Shown here: positions 18,622 through 24,924 of the stretch, one piece after another
Layout of the letters: each line of letters starts with the position of its first letter
How positions within the stretch are numbered: the first letter of the stretch is position 1
NCBI GenBank assembly: GCA_945888475.1
Contig: CAMDAB010000029.1
Span: 1-32,652, forward strand
Origin: Saprospira grandis DSM 2844
Lineage (GTDB): Bacteria; Bacteroidota; Bacteroidia; Chitinophagales; Saprospiraceae
Length of the DNA: 32,652 nt
Direction of reading: 5' to 3'
Program-made: the position numbers and the translations under genes
The notes under the pieces: generated by a model
The model's input: only the letters and a program-made list of their open reading frames with translations
What the model was told of the DNA's origin: nothing
Databases searched by the model: none

Positions 18622-18822
18622 AAAGTTTGTTATAAATCAAAAAAGGCAGCCGAAGCGGTTCAATTTAGGAAAGTCTTTCAAAACACAGATTTGACGGTAG
18701 AAATACGGATACACACCAATCTTCTATACCGATTATTTCCTTGCGGAAGGCGGATTTCTTGATAAAAAAGTAACAAAAAATCTAGGCGTTTTGGGTCAAA
18801 AGTCCTAGTAAATCAATAATTA

Positions 18823-19323
18823 TCATCTTTGAGACCGTGCGGATCTTATTAAATAAAAGATTATTGGCATAAAAACAAGACCCAGTATTAAAGGTAAAAA
18901 CCAAATCCCAAGACCTTCTGATAATTCATTTGCCTGACTTATTGTTTGATAAGCAATTAGTCCAAAAATAACAACGATAATTACTTTCAAATATCTGATC
19001 AGTCTTGTAGCATTTCTATATTGACTCAATGCATTGTCTTTCGTTATTGCTGTCGGATAATTAAAAATATGCGGATACTTGTTTAATACGGTCAGTCCGA
19101 CAAAAATAACTGTCGCTATAAAGGGTAAAGTTAAAATTATCCATTTATCGCCGAATCCATCTGCAACACCAGCTCCGTTGTAGTGTATTGGAATTGTGTT
19201 GGGTAAACTTTGATAGTTAGAAAGTGTGAAGCCCCAAACTGCAACAATTAAAAACCAGCCAACAATTTCGATTATTGTATCGGTATTTGTAAGCACTAAT
19301 TTTAGTTTTGGTCTTTCTTCCAT
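18823..19323 (-). CDS. DUF1648-domain membrane protein
   Basis: A 166-residue integral membrane protein with about four segments (near residues 17-35, 60-80, 108-126 and 140-160). The loop after the first segment reads LPNTIPIHYNGAGVADGFGDKW, in part the P-x-H-x-x-x-x-G-x-x-D-x-x-x-x-K pattern typical of DUF1648, which is also found at the start of SdpI-type immunity proteins. Here there is no SdpI C-terminal domain and no toxin gene nearby. It lies 78 bp downstream of the thioredoxin-fold gene on the same strand and next to the repeat island. Function is unknown. Confidence 0.85.
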   Translation of the reverse strand: MEERPKLKLVLTNTDTIIEIVGWFLIVAVWGFTLSNYQSLPNTIPIHYNGAGVADGFGDKWIILTLPFIATVIFVGLTVLNKYPHIFNYPTAITKDNALSQYRNATRLIRYLKVIIVVIFGLIAYQTISQANELSEGLGIWFLPLILGLVFMPIIFYLIRSARSQR

Positions 19324-19401
19324 TTGATTTCATTGAATATGACTCGTCAACTTGTCTACAACTAATATTTGAGAAATAGATTTGATGCTTGTTAGTAACA
19401 T

Positions 19402-19902
19402 TTATTCAAGCCCCTTCCATATTTCCTTCAACTCGCCAGCTTTTACATGCATATGTACAATTTTTCCTTTTTTATCGAGTAGGATAAGCAGGGGAGGCTG
19501 ACCCGCTTTCTGAGAAAAAGAGCGACGGGTTGAGGCTTTTGGGTCGGTAAAATGTATAAAAACGGAATCAGTGAGCAGATTTAATGGATCCTTAACATAG
19601 GACCAAAATTTTTCAGTTTCCTCCGCAAAGGGGTATATACTGACAATTTTCAGACCTTTGGGTTTTTCATCGGCCAGAAATTTATCAATTTTACTGAGGG
19701 ACTTTTGGCAGTGGCTGCATTTGTAATGCCAGAAAATGAGCAGGAAATAATCAGCGTCGATGCTGTCGATATTTATTTTCTGCCCGTCTTCTTTGTAAAG
19801 CATTAATTGCGGAGCTGCATCACCAGCTTTCAACTCAAAATCCTGAGCAGACAGTATTGCAGCGCCAAATAACATAAAAATATAAAGAAAAATTTTGCTC
19901 AT
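19402..19902 (-). CDS. Exported thioredoxin-fold (TlpA/AhpC-TSA-like) protein
   Basis: A 166-residue protein with a signal peptide (MSKIFLYIFMLFGAAILSAQ), so periplasmic or membrane-exposed. The redox motif is FWHYKCSHC with Cys62 and Cys65, at the end of the first strand of a thioredoxin fold. The cis-proline loop is GQPPLLILLD (Pro136/137), and the C-terminus GKIVHMHVKAGELKEIWKGLE closes the fold. The N-terminal KAGDAAPQLMLYKEDGQKINI is the usual TlpA start. Thiol-disulfide exchange in the periplasm is the likely activity; the partner is not known. It follows the DUF3127 gene by 41 bp, probably in one transcript. Confidence 0.88.
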   Translation of the reverse strand: MSKIFLYIFMLFGAAILSAQDFELKAGDAAPQLMLYKEDGQKINIDSIDADYFLLIFWHYKCSHCQKSLSKIDKFLADEKPKGLKIVSIYPFAEETEKFWSYVKDPLNLLTDSVFIHFTDPKASTRRSFSQKAGQPPLLILLDKKGKIVHMHVKAGELKEIWKGLE

Positions 19903-19943
19903 AACTACTGTTTAAAATATCAGAGCAAGAGTTGTTCCAATTT

Positions 19944-20300
19944 TTAGAAAGGAAGATCGTTATCAGAACCATCATTTAAATTATCTGGTGGGGGAGGATT
20001 GTAGCCGCCGCCATTATTGCCGGTGTTGCTTCCGCCTTGTCCGTCAATTTTCCAGGCCTGCAGATTGACAAAGTATTTTCCCTGCCATTCGCTGCCTCTG
20101 ATATTGAAAGAGACTTTTATTTTGTCGCCTTCCTGATGGCTGTCGAGCAGTTGGCATTTATCCTGTGTAAGTTCCATTTTGATACGTTGCGGATAAGCGC
20201 CGTCGCTCACTTCCATTACGAATTCTCTTTTTTGGAAACTGTCTTTTACTTTTTGGGTGTCAAATTTTTTGAAGATGGTTCCTTCCAATTCCATTGCCAT
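19944..20300 (-). CDS. DUF3127 protein with SSB-like C-terminal tip
   Basis: A 118-residue cytosolic protein. The N-terminal about 85 residues (MELEGTIFKKFDTQKVKDSF, then REFVMEV, IKMELTQDKCQLLD, GDKIKVSFNIRGSEWQGKYFVNLQAWKI) form an all-beta pattern like an OB fold, matching DUF3127. A Gly/Asn/Pro-rich linker (GGSNTGNNGGGYNPPPP) leads to an acidic end DGSDNDLPF. This domain, linker and tip order is that of bacterial single-stranded DNA-binding protein, whose tip is DDDIPF. A nucleic-acid role or recruitment of SSB partners is therefore inferred; nothing is proven for the family as far as I know. It heads the short minus-strand operon. Confidence 0.88.
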   Translation of the reverse strand: MAMELEGTIFKKFDTQKVKDSFQKREFVMEVSDGAYPQRIKMELTQDKCQLLDSHQEGDKIKVSFNIRGSEWQGKYFVNLQAWKIDGQGGSNTGNNGGGYNPPPPDNLNDGSDNDLPF

Positions 20301-20350
20301 AAAATGTTTAGTTTTGAGGTTAAATCAATTTGTATTTTTTTTCTTTACTG

Positions 20351-20358
20351 CAAAGATA
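20351..20358 (-). promoter_or_regulatory. -7 promoter element for the DUF3127 gene
   Basis: The minus strand reads TATCTTTG, an exact TAnnTTTG match, placing the start about 40 nt before the ATG at 20300. No clear TTTG -33 element was found at the right spacing. Confidence 0.4.
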
Positions 20359-20672
20359 GGGCTGTTGAATTTATTAATCCACTCTTTTTTGCAACATGAA
20401 GGAAATTATTGTAAAAATGATGAAAAAAATTAAAAAAACGTTGAAGCAGGTCTGATTTTAATGGCAGATAAAAATCTGAAGGCTTAAAGAAAAGCTTTCT
20501 ATGTATTCCTTAAAGACTCCTGCAACATACTTGCAAATAAAAACATTTCTCAAAATCCCTTTAAAATTTAATCTATAACTTAAAAATTAGCCTTTTAGGC
20601 CAAAATTTTAAGGTATAAATTTAGAAAATTCAGATACAAATCCAATATTCTCGTAGTGCTGTTTGTCCTTTA

Positions 20673-20746
20673 CGCTTCGCGGAACTTCGTTTGAAGCGCT
20701 CTCAAAGTTAGGTTCTTGATACTTGCTTGATGCGCTTCGCGGAACT
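20673..20746. repeat. Direct repeat CGCTTCGCGGAACT, two copies
   Basis: Copies lie at 20673-20686 and 20733-20746, 60 bp apart, in otherwise AT-rich sequence. Their higher G+C marks them as separate from the background. Confidence 0.65.
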
Positions 20747-20754
20747 CAGTTACC

Positions 20755-20789
20755 TGATACCTGATACCTGATACTTGATACTTAATACT
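20755..20789. repeat. Heptamer tandem array TGATACC
   Basis: Five contiguous 7-bp units: TGATACC twice, TGATACT twice, TAATACT once, ending 7 bp before the tex stop. Partial relatives (TTGATAC) precede it near 20715. Confidence 0.8.
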
Positions 20790-20796
20790 CAAAACC

Positions 20797-22914
20797 TCAA
20801 TCAATCAACGATAACTGAATCCTATCCCTATCCTTATCAATACTCACAACCGTCACTTCAAGTTCCTGACCTAATTTTAGTACCTCGTTCGGATCCTGAA
20901 TAAATTTGTGGCTCATTTTCGATTTATGAATCAAGCCATTCTGTTTGATGCCCAAATCGACAAAGGCGCCGAAGGCAGCAATATTGGTGACAATGCCAGG
21001 CAAGGACATGCCCTCACTTAGGTCGTCTATACTTTTGATATTTGCAAACTCGAAGGCACGCTTGGTCTCGCGTGGGTCGCGGCCGGGCTTTTCCAGTTCT
21101 TTTACAATGTCGTGAAGGGTGGGTAAGCCAAATTTATCATTGACATATTTTCTCAACTCGATTTGCTTACGCAATTCGGCCGATTTGATGAGGTCTTCGA
21201 CTTTGCAGTTCAGGTCTTTGGCCATCTGTTCTACGACCGAATAAGCCTCGGGGTGTACAGCACTATTGTCCAATGGGTTTTTGGCCTGACGGATGCGCAG
21301 AAATCCCGCCGCCTGTTCAAAGGCCTTATCGCCCAATCGGGCAACCTTATTCAGCTCCTTGCGACTTTTGAAAGCACCATTTGTTTTGCGGTATTCCACA
21401 ATATTGTGCGCAAGTGAAGGACCTAAGCCAGATACATAAGTCAGCAGATATTCGCTGGCAGTGTTGAGGTCAACGCCAACTGCGTTTACACAGCTTTCAA
21501 CTACAGCATTCAATTTATTTTGTAATTTTTTCTGATCAACATCGTGTTGGTACTGACCCACACCAATCGATTTAGGATCTATCTTGACCAATTCGGCCAA
21601 TGGGTCAACCAAACGGCGGCCTATCGAAACAGCGCCGCGTACGGTCACATCCTCATTTGGAAATTCTTTACGGCCAATTTCGGATGCTGAGTAGATAGAT
21701 GCTCCGCTTTCGTTGACCAAGAAAATACTTATTTTTCGATCTCCGAATTTCAAACCTTTTACAAATGCTTCGGTTTCGCGACCTGCAGTGCCGTTGCCAA
21801 CAGCAATGGCTTCGATTTTATGTTTTTCGACAAGCGATAAAACCTTGTGCGATGCATCGAGGGTTTTGTTGTGTGGTGGAGTAGGGTAGATGATTGTATT
21901 TTCGAGCAGGTCACCTGTTTCGGAGAGGCAGACTAGTTTGCAGCCGCTAGCATAGCCTGGGTCGAGGGCCAAAACCCTGCAACTCCCAAGGGGCGATGCC
22001 AACAACAGTTGCCGCAGATTTTCGGCAAAGATGTGAATGGAATAATCGTCGGCTTTTTCTTTGGCGGCATTCAAAAATTCGGTGCTGATGGACGGACGCA
22101 TCAGGCGTTTATATGAATCTTCGATGGCATCGAGCAGATGTTCTTCCATTTCCTCTGGACAATTGCGTTTTAAGAAAAAACCATCAAGGTCTTGTAGGAC
22201 AAATTCTTCATTTGGCGCCAGATTAAAACGTAAAAAACCTTCCGATTCGGCCCTGAGAATGGCGAGTAGCTGATGCGGTTGTACCTTGTTCAAAGGCTTG
22301 TCAAATTCGAAGTAATCTTTGTAATTGGCAGCTTCTTTTTCTTTGTCTTTTACTAATTCAGCTATAAAGCGGGATCTTTTTTCAAAATGCTCACGCACAA
22401 TAGCGCGACCTTTTTCATGTTCATTGACCCTTTCAGCAATAATATCGCGGGCGCCTTCCAGCGCTTCCTCCACAGAAAATACCTGTTCATTGATAAATTT
22501 TTCTGCTTCTTTTTCTATGGTTCTGGTCTTCTGCTCCCAAATGAGGTCGGCCAGTGGTTCAAGGCCTTTTTCTCGCGCCTTTTGGGCACGGGTTTGGCGC
22601 TTTTTCTTGTAGGGCAGATATATATCTTCCAGCAGATTCAGGTCGAAAGTTGTTTTGATTCTGTCGGCAAGTTCATCTGTCAGTTTGCCCTGTTCCTCAA
22701 TGGCTTTGAGAATAGTGGCCTGTCTTTTTTCAATTTCTTCCTGTCTTTCCCACTCGTCGCGGATGGCCATAATTTGGACCTCGTCCATGCCGCCGCTCTG
22801 TTCTTTGCGGTAGCGTGCGATAAAGGGAATGGTAGAACCTTCTTTTAAAAGTTCGATTACTCTGGAAACGGATTGAGCGTTGAGGTTGAGAATGGAGGAT
22901 ATGCGTTGTATCAT
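20797..22914 (-). CDS. tex: RNA-binding transcription accessory protein Tex
   Basis: A 705-residue cytosolic protein with the Tex order of domains. A helical N-terminal region (IPFIARYRKEQSGGMDE, EDIYLPYKKKRQTRAQKA) comes first. Then a YqgF-like domain (RVLALDPGYASGCKLVCL, about residues 315-445), and a helix-hairpin-helix segment (NAVGVDLNTASEYLLTYV, VSGLGPSLAHNIVEYRK, about 475-545). A C-terminal S1 RNA-binding domain (EGMSLPGIVTNIAAFGAFVDLG, about 630-700) ends the protein. Tex binds nucleic acid and influences transcription and ribosome-associated processes; its exact role in Bacteroidota is unsettled. The gene is monocistronic, with a leader made largely of degenerate heptamers. Confidence 0.95.
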   Translation of the reverse strand: MIQRISSILNLNAQSVSRVIELLKEGSTIPFIARYRKEQSGGMDEVQIMAIRDEWERQEEIEKRQATILKAIEEQGKLTDELADRIKTTFDLNLLEDIYLPYKKKRQTRAQKAREKGLEPLADLIWEQKTRTIEKEAEKFINEQVFSVEEALEGARDIIAERVNEHEKGRAIVREHFEKRSRFIAELVKDKEKEAANYKDYFEFDKPLNKVQPHQLLAILRAESEGFLRFNLAPNEEFVLQDLDGFFLKRNCPEEMEEHLLDAIEDSYKRLMRPSISTEFLNAAKEKADDYSIHIFAENLRQLLLASPLGSCRVLALDPGYASGCKLVCLSETGDLLENTIIYPTPPHNKTLDASHKVLSLVEKHKIEAIAVGNGTAGRETEAFVKGLKFGDRKISIFLVNESGASIYSASEIGRKEFPNEDVTVRGAVSIGRRLVDPLAELVKIDPKSIGVGQYQHDVDQKKLQNKLNAVVESCVNAVGVDLNTASEYLLTYVSGLGPSLAHNIVEYRKTNGAFKSRKELNKVARLGDKAFEQAAGFLRIRQAKNPLDNSAVHPEAYSVVEQMAKDLNCKVEDLIKSAELRKQIELRKYVNDKFGLPTLHDIVKELEKPGRDPRETKRAFEFANIKSIDDLSEGMSLPGIVTNIAAFGAFVDLGIKQNGLIHKSKMSHKFIQDPNEVLKLGQELEVTVVSIDKDRDRIQLSLID

Positions 22915-22918
22915 AATT

Positions 22919-22999
22919 AGATTATCGGATTTTTAGATATCAGATTTTCAGATCAGGATCGGAAGCTGATAATCTGCCTTCTGATAATCTGACAATCTC
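22919..22999. repeat. Degenerate heptamer-like repeat in the tex leader
   Basis: Imperfect copies of TAATCTGA, TCAGATTT and similar words fill the space between the tex ATG and its promoter. They resemble the AATCAGA units seen at 24650 and 32307, read on the other strand. Confidence 0.55.
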
Positions 23000-23005
23000 A
23001 TGGCG

Positions 23006-23013
23006 CAAATATA
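23006..23013 (-). promoter_or_regulatory. -7 promoter element for tex
   Basis: The minus strand reads TATATTTG, an exact match, about 90 bp before the tex ATG. The -33 element is not clear. Confidence 0.4.
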
Positions 23014-23270
23014 AACCCTTTTTCTCGAAAAAAACAGATAAAAATAAACCTACATCATCCAATGACTTTGTGTACTGCGAAGAAAAAGCTTTATGGCAAT
23101 TATAGCAGAAACCTAACATGTTAAATTTGTCTTGATGATTGGCCGAACGCTTGCATTTTTTCCTCTTTGGAGATTTAGAAAAATCGGTATAAAAATAAGA
23201 AGATATGTTATGATACCTATCCAATATTTTAGATATTTCTAATTGAAATCAAATTTTCTCAATTATTGTC

Positions 23271-23278
23271 TATTTTTG
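23271..23278 (+). promoter_or_regulatory. Possible -7 promoter element
   Basis: TATTTTTG matches TAnnTTTG, 41 bp before the small open frame at 23319 and 202 bp before the lipoprotein gene at 23480. No good -33 element was found. Confidence 0.3.
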
Positions 23279-23318
23279 TATGCTATTCAATTTCCCCAAT
23301 TACAAAAACCAAAACTAA

Positions 23319-23399
23319 ATGTCAGAAGAACTTTCCCTTGGCACTGTCAAACTTTTAATATCCTGGGCGAACCGATTTAGTCCTACGCAAAAATTTTAA
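23319..23399 (+). CDS. Possible 26-residue small protein or gene remnant
   Basis: An ATG opens a 26-codon frame (MSEELSLGTVKLLISW, then ANRFSPTQKF) with a stop at 23397-23399. A promoter-like element lies at the right distance upstream. Codon use looks coding, and it may be the front of a longer gene lost by deletion. It could equally be chance. Confidence 0.25.
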   Translation: MSEELSLGTVKLLISWANRFSPTQKF

Positions 23400-23479
23400 T
23401 CCTCTTGCTTATCCAAGCGATAATTGTTGTTACTACAGACTGTTATAACTTGGATAGACATCTTTAATTTTCTAAGTAT

Positions 23480-24280
23480 ATGTATTCTACAACTTTAAAT
23501 TTATTCATTGGGGCAATGCTCCTTCTATTATTAGCTGCTTGTGTGAAACCTGCAACGGAAAACCCATTAAAAGGGATAAAGCATGGAATTTGGATACCTG
23601 CAAATAACAATATTAAAGAAATTTCGAAGCGACTAATAGATGCCCCCGATTCAATTAGATTTTTTAGTCCTCCGCTACTTATCATTAATAATGAATATGA
23701 AATAACAACTTGGAATGTAATCTTCTTCACATACAAAGTAGAGATGAATAAAGAAGACAAAAATTGGTATATTGGAGGATACGACTGTCAGGTAACTTCT
23801 ACTAAAGATACACTAATTTGCATCTATACAGATGCTTATAACCGAAAAATTCGCATACCATACATATATACATTAGAAAAAAGTATCAGCCCTCCAATAA
23901 CAGATTTTTATGTATCTATAGACTCTACTATATGGGGCAATACCACGGCATTGTCAACTATGCCAGATTCCTTTATGTTTCAGGCAGGTTTGCCAAGATT
24001 GAGGCTTGAGGAAAATAAACCTGTCTTAAGTTTACAGACTGTTCTTATGGGATGGAGGGAATATATCCCTAAATATAAGTTTGATACAGCTAAGTATGAA
24101 TCACTAATACTCATGACGCATGACGGTATAAGCATAGTTCAATTTGAATCAGAAATATATGTATTAAAACGCATTAACCCACAAATAGATAGTATTGAAC
24201 TGATATCTTTGAGCAGGACTAATAATCGCAACGAAATAGTAGTTCTTAAGAAATTTAAAACACCTCAACAAATGGAATAA
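23480..24280 (+). CDS. Lipoprotein of unknown function
   Basis: A 266-residue protein beginning with a lipoprotein signal (MYSTTLNLFIGAMLLLLLAAC; lipobox LAAC, Cys21). The mature part is beta-rich with alternating hydrophobic and polar residues (IRFFSPPLLIINNEYEITTW, WYIGGYDCQVTSTKDTLICI) and no recognised catalytic motif. It is probably anchored on the inner face of the outer membrane or on the surface. No operon partner follows. The reading frame continues past its TAA for 51 further sense codons interrupted by one more TAA, in a composition that still looks coding, so the present stop may be recent. Function unknown. Confidence 0.72.
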   Translation: MYSTTLNLFIGAMLLLLLAACVKPATENPLKGIKHGIWIPANNNIKEISKRLIDAPDSIRFFSPPLLIINNEYEITTWNVIFFTYKVEMNKEDKNWYIGGYDCQVTSTKDTLICIYTDAYNRKIRIPYIYTLEKSISPPITDFYVSIDSTIWGNTTALSTMPDSFMFQAGLPRLRLEENKPVLSLQTVLMGWREYIPKYKFDTAKYESLILMTHDGISIVQFESEIYVLKRINPQIDSIELISLSRTNNRNEIVVLKKFKTPQQME

Positions 24281-24436
24281 GCAGTTGCGGAAATGGAAGC
24301 TCCTGAACCTAATAAGAATAGCAAGCACCCTAATTAAGAAGAAGAAGGAGAAGATGCGCCAGAAGACAACAACGATAATTGTATTGAGGAAAAGCCTGTT
24401 GCTGGCATAAGCTTTTTCCCGAGGAGCTTGCTATAA
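24281..24436 (+). pseudogene. Apparent eroded in-frame extension of the lipoprotein gene
   Basis: Reading on in the same frame after TAA 24278-24280 gives AVAEMEAPEPNKNSKHPN, then TAA (24335-24337), then EEEGEDAPEDNNDNCIEEKP and a tail, ending at TAA 24434-24436. The strongly acidic, Pro/Asn-rich content looks like a disordered protein tail rather than AT-rich spacer. Each stop differs from a Gln, Lys or Glu codon by one base. A chance open stretch is possible. Confidence 0.35.
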
Positions 24437-24625
24437 TCAAGGATAATAATCTGCATTCTGTAATTCTGTAAGTGCAAAAATATACCCTTTCAAAGGAAAA
24501 TTGCAATTTACTTTTTGAAATGAACTGCTTTGTAATTGCTAAAAGCTGATGAAAAAAAATTTACATTCAGCTAATCAAAATTTAATTTATAGCGTTTCAT
24601 AGTTCATGATTCTGAAAGCAATTTG

Positions 24626-24633
24626 TATATTTG
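24626..24633 (+). promoter_or_regulatory. -7 promoter element for the aminotransferase gene
   Basis: TATATTTG is an exact match to TAnnTTTG. Transcription starting near 24640 would place both repeat arrays inside a leader of about 285 nt. A matching -33 element is not evident. Confidence 0.45.
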
Positions 24634-24649
24634 CGCTCTATTTTTTGAA

Positions 24650-24726
24650 AATCAGAAATCAGAAGTTAGAAGTTAGAAATCGAAAATCGGAAATTTGAAA
24701 TCAGAAGTGAGAAGTTAGAAATTAGA
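24650..24726. repeat. Heptamer tandem array, 11 units of AATCAGA/AGTTAGA type
   Basis: Eleven contiguous units keep an exact 7-bp period: AATCAGA, AATCAGA, AGTTAGA, AGTTAGA, AATCGAA, AATCGGA, AATTTGA, AATCAGA, AGTGAGA, AGTTAGA, AATTAGA. One strand is almost pure in A, G and T. Confidence 0.9.
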
Positions 24727-24754
24727 AGAACGAATGCTTCACTGCGTGGAGCTC

Positions 24755-24813
24755 TCTCGTCTTGGGACGAGATCGGTTCCTCTTTTAATCTTCATCTCGT
24801 CATTCTTACGAGA
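24755..24813. repeat. Two related hairpins between the arrays
   Basis: TCTCGTC-TTGG-GACGAGA (24755-24772) and TCTCGT-CATTCTT-ACGAGA (24795-24813) share the same stem sequence, so they may form alternative pairings with each other. Confidence 0.65.
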
Positions 24814-24829
24814 CTTATTCTTTCAGTTC

Positions 24830-24918
24830 TTTGCTCTTCAACTCTTTGCTCTTCAACTCTAATTTCTTTCCTCTTCAACTCTAATTTCTTTCCTCTTCAA
24901 CTCTTTCCTCTTTTAATC
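24830..24918. repeat. Pyrimidine repeat array (15-bp unit) just before a start codon
   Basis: Units are TTTGCTCTTCAACTC twice, then TAATTTC plus TTTCCTCTTCAACTC twice, then TTTCCTCTTTTAATC, ending 6 bp before ATG 24925. The 7-mer TAATTTC is complementary to GAAATTA of the upstream heptamer array. Confidence 0.9.
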
Positions 24919-24924
24919 TATACC

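Larger units (their letters stand above)
17957..18822. other. Gene-free repeat island after gyrB
   Basis: About 860 bp with no credible coding frame. It contains a tandem duplication of about 175 bp, a flanking 30-bp direct repeat, a perfect CCCCGAT/ATCGGGG inverted repeat, two copies of a 21-bp palindrome-bearing repeat, and a 13-bp direct repeat (GAAGGCGGATTTC at 18494-18506 and 18746-18758). The last 60 bp contain AAAAAAGTAACAAAAAATC, a phrase I recall from intergenic repeats of other Bacteroidota, from memory only. Confidence 0.75.
20301..20796. other. Intergenic region between tex and the DUF3127 gene
   Basis: Nearly 500 bp. It holds a promoter element for the DUF3127 gene, AT-rich sequence with no gene (only a 12-codon chance frame), a repeated 14-mer and a heptamer array next to the tex stop codon. 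No convincing terminator for tex was seen. Confidence 0.6.
23000..23479. other. Intergenic region between tex and the unknown lipoprotein gene
   Basis: About 480 bp between divergent genes. Apart from the promoter elements and one 26-codon open frame, nothing is recognised. A long minus-strand frame here (22940-23224) runs into the heptamer repeats and was not accepted as a gene. Confidence 0.5.
24281..24924. other. Intergenic region before the aminotransferase gene
   Basis: About 640 bp. It contains the eroded tail, a -7 promoter element, an 11-unit heptamer array, two small hairpins and a pyrimidine repeat array that ends 6 bp before the aminotransferase ATG. No other gene is visible. Confidence 0.7.

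Noticed and set aside
18823..19323. SdpI-type immunity protein
   Set aside because: Only the DUF1648 part is present; the SdpI C-terminal domain and any toxin gene are missing.
20037..20399. Plus-strand frame of 120 codons over the DUF3127 gene
   Set aside because: Antisense shadow that also crosses the DUF3127 promoter; no domain features.
22387..22848. Plus-strand frame of 153 codons inside tex
   Set aside because: Antisense shadow of tex; Phe/Leu-rich translation typical of the reverse of a Lys/Glu-rich coding sequence.
22940..23224. Minus-strand open frame of 94 codons upstream of tex
   Set aside because: It runs through the degenerate heptamer repeats and the tex promoter, has low-complexity composition and no recognisable domain.
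24650..24918. Possible CRISPR array
   Set aside because: Units are 7 or 15 bp and contiguous, with no unique spacers and no cas genes nearby.
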